Source of the DNA: an uncultured Bariatricus sp.
GTDB lineage: Bacteria > Bacillota > Clostridia > Lachnospirales > Lachnospiraceae
Assembly: GCA_934320645.1 (NCBI GenBank)
Contig: CAKRFP010000001.1
Coordinates: 86,557 to 150,556 of the forward strand
Length of the DNA stretch: 64,000 bases
Reading direction: 5' to 3'
Shown here: piece by piece, positions 52,263 to 60,506 of the stretch
How the letters are laid out: the number at the start of each line of letters is the position of its first letter
Numbering within the stretch: the stretch's first letter is position 1
The notes under the pieces: model-generated
What the model saw: the letters and a program-made list of their open reading frames with translations, nothing else
Database searches by the model: none
What the model was told of the DNA's origin: nothing
Program-made: the position numbers and the translations under genes

Positions 52263-54707
52263 TTACTTCGCCTCCTGTTTTGATTCTGTTGTATCCTGCA
52301 CTGCATCCGCAGCCGGATTATTATAGCCATAATCAATCGCAAAATTATACAGACTGTTTCCATTTTGTTTCACCCGGTAACAGACAAATTCATCCGACTC
52401 ATAATAAACTTCCATTTCATTCGGATACAATTCCATAAATTTCTGTGCCCAGTAATACATATGGGACATCGTAACCCACCGGTCTCTTCTCTGATAGGCT
52501 CCGATTCCCCCTGACGTTGAAAGCGGTTCACTGGCATATTCCTCTGAAATTTCTCCAAGATCCATGCCGTTTGCTGTTCCGCTATAATTCAGCGGAATCT
52601 TTTCTATAAAGAAATACACATTATCTGTTGGAATCGTCAGTCCTTTACTCTCGGAGCCTTTACGCATATTCCTCAAAAACTCAATTATCTCATAATGATA
52701 CCCATATGCATCCGTCATTCGCAGTTCATCATTTGCTGACACAATCGTCCATGTGAAATCTTTATTCTCATTCATGATATTCGTCACACAGGTGATCGCT
52801 CCATTTGTCTCCAGTGCTTTCACATAGACCGGTTCCTTTAACAGTCCCTGGTCTGCAGTTTCCACTCCTGCCAGCACAAGAATCAGAAGTGATGTGATGC
52901 TCATCATCCACTGTCTTTTAAACCATCCAAATAACAGGTAAATCACCGCATCTGCTGCCAGTGCCCAGATAACTACAATTGTATAGGCAAAAAAGATACT
53001 GTTTCTGGAACCATCCATTAATTTTGGAATTCCAAGTCCGCCTGCCGACTGCATAATACACATGATAAACGTATAAAACGCCATAGACCACAGCGTTGCT
53101 CCATAATTAACTCTCCTAAGCAGAAAACTTAAGAGTCCGAGTACCAGAAGCATCACGCCTCCTCCGATCACACACCATGCCAGAATGGGTTCATTCTGTG
53201 TTACATTGGTCTGAATGCCGGAAAGAATGATTCGGAATTTCTCCTGCAGGATCTCTTTTATCGTCTTCTCCGGTTCTTCTGTTACCTGCTGATTCGCATT
53301 ACCATTTTCTCCTGTCGTTTTATCCTTGTTAACTGTTTCCTCCGAATTTGTTTCAGACTCTATCTGTTTCTTGATCCTTTCAAGGGACTCTTCATCCACA
53401 TCACCGACTACCGTAATTTCTTTTCCACTGTCTGTTGTGATCACTGTCTTTTTAGACTGATCGATCGTCGTTCCATCTGCATTGGTCGCATCAGAGCTGT
53501 CTTTCCCTTTGATGACATTCAGCCCCCATCCCAGTGATCCCTGGAGTGGATTTCCCATTGCCACACCGATTCCCATTGGTATAACTGCCAGCATGACACT
53601 GACAATTCCTGCCGCCAGAACCTGCTTCAGATAACGCCATCTCCAGATCCGGAAGAAATAACCTCCGGCAATTCCCAGGCAGAAATAACCGGCTATCATG
53701 GTATTGTAAAAATGAACCGTCAGCGTGAGTGAGAAGCTGATTACCAGTCCAAGCAAATACCATCTGGATCTTCGTTTCCTTTTTTCTTTTTTCTCTTCAT
53801 CCGCCTCTTTCAGATATGCTGCATACTCGTCGAAAAATCGTACCGCAAAACACACAGTCGGAAGAATAAAAAGCATTCCATATTCCTGCGGAAGAGTGGA
53901 AGCATACCTTGTGTAAGTATGTCTGCCAAACAGATTGGTCATGAGATAAATCCCAACTCCCAGATACGGTGTAAATCTTGCTTTACAGATCATCCTCAGA
54001 CAGATCACAATTGCAAAATGAATAAAAATGACCTGAACAAGAGAAAATAAGCGAAGTAAAATATATGTCTTAATGTCAAATACAACATGCAGATAGTAGA
54101 TCATGCAGTGAAATCCGTGCGGATACACACCCATCTTGAAAATCTGATTGGAATCCATCAAGTTGATCCAGTAATTGTGAACCGGCACATCGGATGCCTT
54201 ATATCCATACTCCGTAAAATTATTCAGTCCATAGATATACAAAAGACCTGCCATCACTGCCAGGCTCAGAACAATCTCCGGTATATGCCGGCGGATCTTT
54301 TTCAGGTTCCCCTTTGGAATTTTGCCGGAAATATATGCTGCCACATCTGCAAGCAGCGTCTTGATACCATAAGTACCGCTTAACAAAGACTTAAATCTGC
54401 AAAGTAATTCTGTAAACTCATTTTTTACGTCATCAAATCCTTTTCTTCTTTTATATCCATGAACAAGTAAAGGAATCACAGAACCAAGAATCAAAGTCGC
54501 ACGACAGGATATATGGAGAAATTCCAGTAAAAATACCAGATTAATACAATAGAAATTACCTGCCAGAAAATATACGGTAATTCTTTCAGAATATGAAAAA
54601 TCTTTCAGCCTTTCCTTCAGTAAAACGCAGGGAATAAGCAATGTCACAATACTGTACGCAATAAACATTTCCGTAAACTGCATGACGGAAAGTACTCTCA
54701 TTGACAT
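52263..54707 (-). CDS. Large multi-span membrane protein of unknown function (possible GT-C type)
   Basis: The 814-residue protein has many hydrophobic segments in the first 380 residues, a long Asp/Glu/Thr-rich outside loop (about 410-490, with GNANQQVTEEPEKT), more helices and a soluble C-terminal domain (about 640-814). The stretch VHNYWINLMDSNQIFKMGVYPHGFHCM after the third or fourth helix has the acidic and histidine residues expected in a GT-C outer loop. ATG at 54705-54707 with AGGAGG upstream. It lies between the PelE-like and DUF2194-like genes, so a role in building or secreting the polymer is likely. Confidence 0.6.
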   Translation of the reverse strand: MSMRVLSVMQFTEMFIAYSIVTLLIPCVLLKERLKDFSYSERITVYFLAGNFYCINLVFLLEFLHISCRATLILGSVIPLLVHGYKRRKGFDDVKNEFTELLCRFKSLLSGTYGIKTLLADVAAYISGKIPKGNLKKIRRHIPEIVLSLAVMAGLLYIYGLNNFTEYGYKASDVPVHNYWINLMDSNQIFKMGVYPHGFHCMIYYLHVVFDIKTYILLRLFSLVQVIFIHFAIVICLRMICKARFTPYLGVGIYLMTNLFGRHTYTRYASTLPQEYGMLFILPTVCFAVRFFDEYAAYLKEADEEKKEKRKRRSRWYLLGLVISFSLTLTVHFYNTMIAGYFCLGIAGGYFFRIWRWRYLKQVLAAGIVSVMLAVIPMGIGVAMGNPLQGSLGWGLNVIKGKDSSDATNADGTTIDQSKKTVITTDSGKEITVVGDVDEESLERIKKQIESETNSEETVNKDKTTGENGNANQQVTEEPEKTIKEILQEKFRIILSGIQTNVTQNEPILAWCVIGGGVMLLVLGLLSFLLRRVNYGATLWSMAFYTFIMCIMQSAGGLGIPKLMDGSRNSIFFAYTIVVIWALAADAVIYLLFGWFKRQWMMSITSLLILVLAGVETADQGLLKEPVYVKALETNGAITCVTNIMNENKDFTWTIVSANDELRMTDAYGYHYEIIEFLRNMRKGSESKGLTIPTDNVYFFIEKIPLNYSGTANGMDLGEISEEYASEPLSTSGGIGAYQRRDRWVTMSHMYYWAQKFMELYPNEMEVYYESDEFVCYRVKQNGNSLYNFAIDYGYNNPAADAVQDTTESKQEAK

Positions 54708-54733
54708 CACCTATCACCTCCTGTTTCACAAAT

Positions 54734-55690
54734 TCAACTAAATACACGTATAAATTCCAACGTTTCACTGTCAATTACAATTTCTGATTCTTTCAGCTGA
54801 TCAAGAACTTCAAAAAAGTGTTCCTGATCTCCTCTGGTATAATAAAGCTTCATCCGGCATGAATACGCTACAAGCTGATCCGGATATGCTTCCTCCAGAC
54901 GCTGGCACCACATCTGTGATTCATCAAAAAGCTTCAGATCCAGATTCCTTAGTACAATCGCCTCGTAATTAGCCGGAGACATTTTCGCCGGATTTTTTCT
55001 GTAAAGCTCCTGTCCCGCCTCATTCAGCATTTCTACAAAACGGCTCTGTTCCACACCGGTAAACACCTTCTGCTTCAAAACACCATTCATATAATCAAGC
55101 AGCATTTCTTCACAATCCGTTTCATCATCTTCTTCATTTTTCATCTCACCATACAGCTTCTGCACATTTGTACGAAACTCATTCAATTCATCCCGCAGCA
55201 CAGATGCCGCATAATGAGAGGTCTCTGAGTCTTCGCTGTTAAGTGCCAGCGTGATCGATTCCAGAGATTCCTGAATATCACCACGCAGTACATTCAGCAT
55301 AAGTCCCCGCAGATTCTTCTGGTCACTGACCGCAAGCGCTTCTTCGACCGGTACAATATTTCTTTCACGTTCCTCATCTGCTCTTAAGTGGGATTTGATC
55401 CTCTCTTTGCTGAAAACGACATCTTCAAGATCTACTTCTCTGCGGAAGAACAGACGATAGATCAGGTGGCTGCCAAGAAAGAAAAGCGGTCCCACAACCG
55501 GACAGACCAGCATGACAACAAAGCGTATGGTATAGGTCCTCCGGTTATCATGAAGTACCGGCTGTCCTTCTTCTTCGGCTGCTTCCTGTGCCGGAACTGC
55601 AATGACAATTCCCCAGATCAGATAAAGCACCGCGATCAGGGTATTTACAATACATACAATCACAAAAAACAGTTCTTCTCCTGTCAGCAC
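54734..55690 (-). CDS. pelE: PelE-like membrane/TPR protein
   Basis: PelE is a small membrane protein with helical repeats that holds PelD, PelF and PelG together. The 318-residue protein has two N-terminal membrane helices (about residues 7-30 and 52-78) followed by a long charged helical part with TPR-like segments (KNLRGLMLNVLRGDIQESLESI, SRFVEMLNEAGQELY, FDESQMWCQRLEEAYPDQLVAY). The start is GTG, overlapping the end of the PelD-like gene by 7 bases. The layout and the place after pelD fit PelE; sequence conservation is low in this family. Confidence 0.72.
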   Translation of the reverse strand: MLTGEELFFVIVCIVNTLIAVLYLIWGIVIAVPAQEAAEEEGQPVLHDNRRTYTIRFVVMLVCPVVGPLFFLGSHLIYRLFFRREVDLEDVVFSKERIKSHLRADEERERNIVPVEEALAVSDQKNLRGLMLNVLRGDIQESLESITLALNSEDSETSHYAASVLRDELNEFRTNVQKLYGEMKNEEDDETDCEEMLLDYMNGVLKQKVFTGVEQSRFVEMLNEAGQELYRKNPAKMSPANYEAIVLRNLDLKLFDESQMWCQRLEEAYPDQLVAYSCRMKLYYTRGDQEHFFEVLDQLKESEIVIDSETLEFIRVFS

Positions 55691-57861
55691 CCTGTCACCT
55701 CCCCGGTCACAACATGACTGTCATACCCGATTTCACTGATACGCGCAATGACATAAAATGCATTCTTTCTGTCCGTATTCGGAAGCAGTACATACAATCC
55801 ATCTTCCATTGTTCCGATATAATCTGTCTGTCGCAGAAGAGCCGAAATCTTCTTTCCCCTCTTCTCAAACTTTTTATCTACATCAATTTTCACCAGCGAA
55901 CATTCTGTGAGACCATTTCGTTTTGCCTCTTCAAACGCATGTACCAGAAGGGTGAATGCTTCTGTATCAAGAATATTCGTTCCTTCCACATATCGCTGGT
56001 CTTTCAGTGCATTCAAATACCGGTTCGCCCGGACAACTGCATTCTGGATCAGATAGCCAACCACCGTCAGACGGTTTGCCTCTGAAAGATTCATCCGCTC
56101 CCACGGGATTCCCCAGATCATCAGGATGATCTGCATTTCTTCTCCCTCGTAAATCGCATTTGCCATCAGCGGATAGCCTTCATGCAGTGTTTTATTGATA
56201 TACACACGATGCTCTTTCAGATCATCATACATTTCCTGCATTTCCACATATTCAATAGAATTGCCCAGTCTTCTTGCTGTCTCTGAAGTAAAAGAGAACA
56301 GTCTTGCATATCGTCTGTTTGCCACCGTATACACCGCAACATCTTCGCTTTCCATCAACTTAGAAAGAATCTTTGCCGCATAGAACAGTACTTCCTCCGG
56401 ACCATATTGATCCAGTGCTGAAGTGATCTCATATATTTTCCCCAGACTGTCCTTATGGTTTACGATCTGAGACTCAAATGTATGCTTCATCCGGACATTG
56501 CTGTCATTAATGTCCGCCATATCGTCCAGCTGTCCGCTCAGATATCCGATCTCCTCTTCATCCTGATTCTTGACAAAATGAATCCGGTCACGCATATACC
56601 CGACAACCATTCCCAGAATAAACAGCTGTGCCATCCAAACATAAGTATTATAATTAAGCAGTACCTCAAACCCACTCTGATCATACATCTGTCTGAAGCA
56701 ATATCCTGCGGTTGCCAGCAGCGAAGAAAAGATCGCCTGCTGTTGTCCATATACGATTGCAAACAAAAGTACATACAACAGATAAAAGTCCAGTTTATTA
56801 AAATACTGGCTTCCAACTGCACGGTTATTCAGCATAAAAAACGGGATAAAGCAGATCATATTCTCTGCATAAGGAATCAGGAGCCGGATAATACTTTTCA
56901 TCGTATACCAGATACCTATCCCCTGCTTTTCATCTGTCCCTGCTTTGAGAAATGCATCTTCGTGCCGTTTCATATACTGCACGACCTTTTTTACCCCGGT
57001 CTTATAGTCTACAAAAATCGTCTGTCCAAATTCTTTTTTGTAACGGCTGCCATCCAGGAGCAGACGATACCCCATTCCAACCGTATCATCATGAATTTCA
57101 CAACTGTCTCCGAGATTTTCTTTTACCAGATCGGCCAGCTCCGCCTGTGTGATTTTCTTTCCGGAGGAAATATGATAAAGTCCATGATCAAGATCTCCCG
57201 CTGTAACCAGCTGTGCAATAAATTCAACCGCATCACTCTGGTAAATCATCGAAAATTCGTTTCTGCTGTTTGCTGCGATCTTTTTGGTCTTTAGTGCCGT
57301 AAGGATCATCTCAAAGCATGGATTCTCTTCGATCTTACCTTTCTGCGGAATTCCATACAGATGATCCAGACGCAGAATGGCAGTTTCGACACTTCTCGTA
57401 TCCCTGTAGCTTTTACAGATCGTTTCTCCCTGTGATACTGCCATTGCCTTGAAGCTTTTTGCAGATACCGGTTCTTCTTCTCTGACATCATCCAGATAAG
57501 ACCGTCCATAAACTTCCTGCGAAGACAAATAGACAAATCTTCCTTTCCTGCTTCCGCAAAAAGCCGACAGTATATTCGTCAGATCTGAAGTAAACCGGAC
57601 GGACTCCTTACGTGCCTGCGACCAGTCATAATTTGTATCATATGCTCCCAGATCAATTACAACATCCGGCTGCGTACTTTCAAATATTTCTTTAATTCCG
57701 TCACAGTTGTATGGAAAATTATATTTTTCAAAAACCTTATGATATCCATGAGTTCTTTCCCGCTTACCGGTAATCAGATACACCCTGTGCTTATCCTTAT
57801 TAAATTTATCGATCAGCGCATTCATCAGGCTGCACTCTCCACCGATTAAAAGTATTACCAT
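55684..57861 (-). CDS. pelD: PelD-like c-di-GMP receptor fused to a degenerate SDR/epimerase domain
   Basis: The 725-residue protein has three parts. Residues 1-310 look like an extended SDR (FVYLSSQEVYGRS, LRLDHLYG, YHISSGKKITQAEL), but the glycine-rich NAD loop is changed (LLIGGECSLM) and the YxxxK pair is lost. Four membrane helices follow (about 325-435), then a coiled coil, a GAF-like domain (about 465-610) and a degenerate GGDEF domain. The last has RQTD at 677-680, the RxxD motif through which PelD binds c-di-GMP, while the GGDEF place reads EDGLY. So it should sense c-di-GMP but not make it. It overlaps pelE (7 bases) and the PqqD gene (7 bases). Confidence 0.82.
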   Translation of the reverse strand: MVILLIGGECSLMNALIDKFNKDKHRVYLITGKRERTHGYHKVFEKYNFPYNCDGIKEIFESTQPDVVIDLGAYDTNYDWSQARKESVRFTSDLTNILSAFCGSRKGRFVYLSSQEVYGRSYLDDVREEEPVSAKSFKAMAVSQGETICKSYRDTRSVETAILRLDHLYGIPQKGKIEENPCFEMILTALKTKKIAANSRNEFSMIYQSDAVEFIAQLVTAGDLDHGLYHISSGKKITQAELADLVKENLGDSCEIHDDTVGMGYRLLLDGSRYKKEFGQTIFVDYKTGVKKVVQYMKRHEDAFLKAGTDEKQGIGIWYTMKSIIRLLIPYAENMICFIPFFMLNNRAVGSQYFNKLDFYLLYVLLFAIVYGQQQAIFSSLLATAGYCFRQMYDQSGFEVLLNYNTYVWMAQLFILGMVVGYMRDRIHFVKNQDEEEIGYLSGQLDDMADINDSNVRMKHTFESQIVNHKDSLGKIYEITSALDQYGPEEVLFYAAKILSKLMESEDVAVYTVANRRYARLFSFTSETARRLGNSIEYVEMQEMYDDLKEHRVYINKTLHEGYPLMANAIYEGEEMQIILMIWGIPWERMNLSEANRLTVVGYLIQNAVVRANRYLNALKDQRYVEGTNILDTEAFTLLVHAFEEAKRNGLTECSLVKIDVDKKFEKRGKKISALLRQTDYIGTMEDGLYVLLPNTDRKNAFYVIARISEIGYDSHVVTGEVTGC

Positions 57862-58121
57862 ATCATTGCCTCATTTTTTTCCAGAAAAACCAGTACTTCC
57901 TTTACATCTTCCAGTATTTCTTTCCCACTGATATTGTATTCTTTTCCCAAAAGTTCCGCCATTTTCTCCGGCGTTTTGACCTCTTCCAGATGATCATAAA
58001 TAAATGCCGCCGTTTCACTTAATGTCATTGGTCCATTGATCCGCTCTGCAGTCTCGCCTCTTGGAACCATTACATATTCATCTATCACCTGACGCATGAC
58101 AAAATTCTGCGTTTTTTTCAT
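57855..58121 (-). CDS. PqqD family protein, stand-alone
   Basis: The 88-residue protein carries the PqqD pattern: INGPMTLSETAAFIYDHLEE, TPEKMAELLGKEYNIS and EDVKEVLVFLEKNEAM. PqqD domains bind leader peptides in RiPP pathways; here no precursor peptide is adjacent. The gene overlaps the PelD fusion by 7 bases and follows the Cys-rich protein by 24 bases. It could serve the leader-bearing proteins at 30-31 kb or an unseen small substrate. Confidence 0.8.
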   Translation of the reverse strand: MKKTQNFVMRQVIDEYVMVPRGETAERINGPMTLSETAAFIYDHLEEVKTPEKMAELLGKEYNISGKEILEDVKEVLVFLEKNEAMIW

Positions 58122-58145
58122 AATTTATCCCCTCATTCGCTCTTC

Positions 58146-58331
58146 CTACATCTGTTTTCTCACAACTCTGTATTCGTCTCCACATCTGTAGTAAGGACAT
58201 TGATAATGATGATCGGTCAGGAACCGCATCATCTCATCCTCATCCAGATTTCTGTCACATGTATAGCATTCATAATCTTCATCATAAATATAAAAGGTAC
58301 ATGTATCACAGCAGCTTGCCATATTTGCCAT
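58146..58331 (-). CDS. Small Cys-rich protein, DUF6472-like
   Basis: The 61-residue protein starts MANMASCCDTCTFYIYDEDY and continues with YTCDRNLDEDEMMRFL and QCPYYRCGDEYR; seven cysteines suggest a metal site. It resembles the DUF6472 family of clostridia, whose role is not known. The ATG at 58329-58331 follows AGGAGG at 6 bases; an upstream in-frame ATG overlaps the neighbouring gene and was not used. Confidence 0.7.
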   Translation of the reverse strand: MANMASCCDTCTFYIYDEDYECYTCDRNLDEDEMMRFLTDHHYQCPYYRCGDEYRVVRKQM

Positions 58332-58344
58332 AACCTGCCTCCTG

Positions 58345-59544
58345 TTATTTCTTTTCATTTTCAAAAATCGGAATCAGCTGCAGCTCCTCGTTCTTTTCCC
58401 GAAATGTCCGTAAAGTCTCCCGTACTGTTGTATTGCGCAGTTTATATGTGTTACGCACAAAACATACAAACGTGATCCCCCACAAAACCGGACACAAAAC
58501 CGGACACTTACCAAGCTTTTTGAAACGGACTTTCATCTGCAGGTGTCCTTCTTTAAAATAAGTTCCCAAATGAATCTTCTGATATGTTCCACTGCCAACC
58601 AGTGTTGTGTTATCCGCTGATCCTACATCTTTTTCAGACAGAACCCTCTCTGTAAATTTCCGACAGACTTCTCCATCTCCATGTATTTTTTCATCAATCT
58701 CACAGGGCAGTCCCAGATAAGTCCTGCATGACTCAATAATCGTCTCATAAAAATGCATGATATGAGATTTTTCACACCAGCTGTGAAGTTTTTCAAAATC
58801 AATTTCTTTTTGCCGCCTAATAACATAAAACGTAAAATCACACAGCAGACGAATTCCAAATCCACTGTACAGATAGTGCTTTAGCATATGGTGCAACATG
58901 TAAAATACGTATTCCGTAGGTGGAAGAACCTGATATTCAATCCCCTCAATCTGCTGCTTTTCGCCACAAAGATTTTTCTCTGAAAACACTTCATTCACAA
59001 CCTGATTTGCGGGTTCATACTGATACACTCCAACAATATGATAATGCAGTTCCAGAAGATAAGTCCGACCGGTCTGTGCAAATGTATAACGATAAGTCAG
59101 ATGGTGGTCGCTGACCTCAGCCTCCTCCACAAATCCTTCCTTTTCGAGTACTTCTTTTGCTTTCTTAAGCGCATTTTCATTATTAATATAAAGATCAACA
59201 TCTCCCAGTTTTCGATACTCTGCCACCGGATAATATGCTGCCAGACTGATTCCTTTCATCAGATAACTCGGAACCTGATTTTTGTTCAGCAAAGAAACAA
59301 TCTTTTGCGTAAAATGTTCAATCTGATAATAATTATAAAGCAGCATCTTAAGCTGTTTTTTTAATTCTGCAGTATTTTCGCTTTTCCCCGCTTCCATATA
59401 AGGGATAAAGGCTGCTGCCATAAAGTGTTTGTCTGCATATTGTCTCAGTATGTTCCATTCATTTTTCGGTATATTGACTTTTTCCTCTGACTGAATACAA
59501 TAATTTCGGATCAGCTGAAGATAGATCTGATCAACATGTTCCAT
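58345..59544 (-). CDS. Nucleotidyltransferase family protein (PF14907 type)
   Basis: The 399-residue protein contains LMKGISLAAYYPVAEYRKLGDVDLYI, in which KG, YP, R and GDVDLYI form the nucleotidyltransferase core, and later TEYVFYMLHHMLKHY. This family occurs in lasso-peptide and other RiPP loci together with PqqD and HPr-kinase-like genes, where it is proposed to modify the peptide. Start with AAGGA about 10 bases upstream; 13 bases separate it from the Cys-rich gene and 6 from the EamA gene. Confidence 0.82.
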   Translation of the reverse strand: MEHVDQIYLQLIRNYCIQSEEKVNIPKNEWNILRQYADKHFMAAAFIPYMEAGKSENTAELKKQLKMLLYNYYQIEHFTQKIVSLLNKNQVPSYLMKGISLAAYYPVAEYRKLGDVDLYINNENALKKAKEVLEKEGFVEEAEVSDHHLTYRYTFAQTGRTYLLELHYHIVGVYQYEPANQVVNEVFSEKNLCGEKQQIEGIEYQVLPPTEYVFYMLHHMLKHYLYSGFGIRLLCDFTFYVIRRQKEIDFEKLHSWCEKSHIMHFYETIIESCRTYLGLPCEIDEKIHGDGEVCRKFTERVLSEKDVGSADNTTLVGSGTYQKIHLGTYFKEGHLQMKVRFKKLGKCPVLCPVLWGITFVCFVRNTYKLRNTTVRETLRTFREKNEELQLIPIFENEKK

Positions 59545-59550
59545 CTTACA

Positions 59551-60477
59551 TTATTCCTTTCTTCCCACTACTGGTTTTGCCCAGTTTACCACCAGAATTC
59601 CAATAGAAACAAGTACAAGCGCAATCAGGTCTTTCCCTCCGAATGTATTTCCTTCCCGCAGAATAATTGCAGAAAGGATCACTCCAAACACCGGATTGGT
59701 AAATCCAAAGATCGATACCTTGGATACCGGATTGTATTTCAGGAGGATTCCCCAAAGCGTATATGCTACCGCTGAAATCAGTCCCATATAAATCAGAAGG
59801 ATCAGTGCCGGTATACTTACCGTGTGGATTCTTCCACCCATCACAAGTCCAATGATGATCATAATCATTCCGCCAAGGGTAAACTGATATCCGCTTAACA
59901 TAACCGGATCTGATTTGGCAGAATATTTTTTGATCAGTACCGAGGACAGGGCATACGCAATGGCAGAGATGAAAATAAATCCATCTCCGGTCAGATTAAA
60001 ACTCATATCCACATTGCTTCCATTCAGATTGATCAGAACTACACCTGCAAATCCAACTATACATCCGATCACTTTTTTCTGATCCAGCTTTTCCTGATGA
60101 AAGATCAGGCTCGAAACAAGGATTGCCAGGAATACATTGGATGCTTCTACGATTGAACCTTTTACCCCGGTCGTATGTGCCAGTCCCACATAAAAAAAGA
60201 AATACTGGATCACGGTCTGTAAAAGGCAGATTTTCCCAATTCTTGAAAAATCTCCTCTTTCTGCCGGCTTCAGTAACTGTCCCTGCAGGAGTGATCCAAA
60301 CAGGATTACCATAAGTCCTGCGATTGTAAACCGGCATCCTGCAAACAGAATCTGAGCGGCCGTATCGGCTGAATCAATCTGAAACAGCCGATATCCAACC
60401 TTAATACAGGGAAATGCACTCCCCCATAATGCACAGCAGACCATTGCCAGAAGACACACTACCCAGGTTTTCTTCAT
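59551..60477 (-). CDS. EamA/DMT family transporter
   Basis: The 308-residue protein has ten hydrophobic segments in two EamA repeats; CCALWGSAFPCIKVGYRLF opens the first repeat, and SAIAYALSSVLIKKY and GLISAVAYTLWGILLKYNPV belong to the second. It is a probable exporter of amino acids, nucleobases or other metabolites; the substrate cannot be read. The ATG at 60475-60477 was chosen over one eight codons upstream. It lies about 30 bases behind the flavodiiron gene. Confidence 0.87.
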   Translation of the reverse strand: MKKTWVVCLLAMVCCALWGSAFPCIKVGYRLFQIDSADTAAQILFAGCRFTIAGLMVILFGSLLQGQLLKPAERGDFSRIGKICLLQTVIQYFFFYVGLAHTTGVKGSIVEASNVFLAILVSSLIFHQEKLDQKKVIGCIVGFAGVVLINLNGSNVDMSFNLTGDGFIFISAIAYALSSVLIKKYSAKSDPVMLSGYQFTLGGMIMIIIGLVMGGRIHTVSIPALILLIYMGLISAVAYTLWGILLKYNPVSKVSIFGFTNPVFGVILSAIILREGNTFGGKDLIALVLVSIGILVVNWAKPVVGRKE

Positions 60478-60506
60478 TGTAGTCTCTTTTAACTTTATCA
60501 TATCTT

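Noticed and set aside
56455..57294. Plus-strand open frame of 279 codons
   Set aside because: It is antisense to the PelD fusion gene, whose own frame is strongly supported by motifs; composition is shadow-like.
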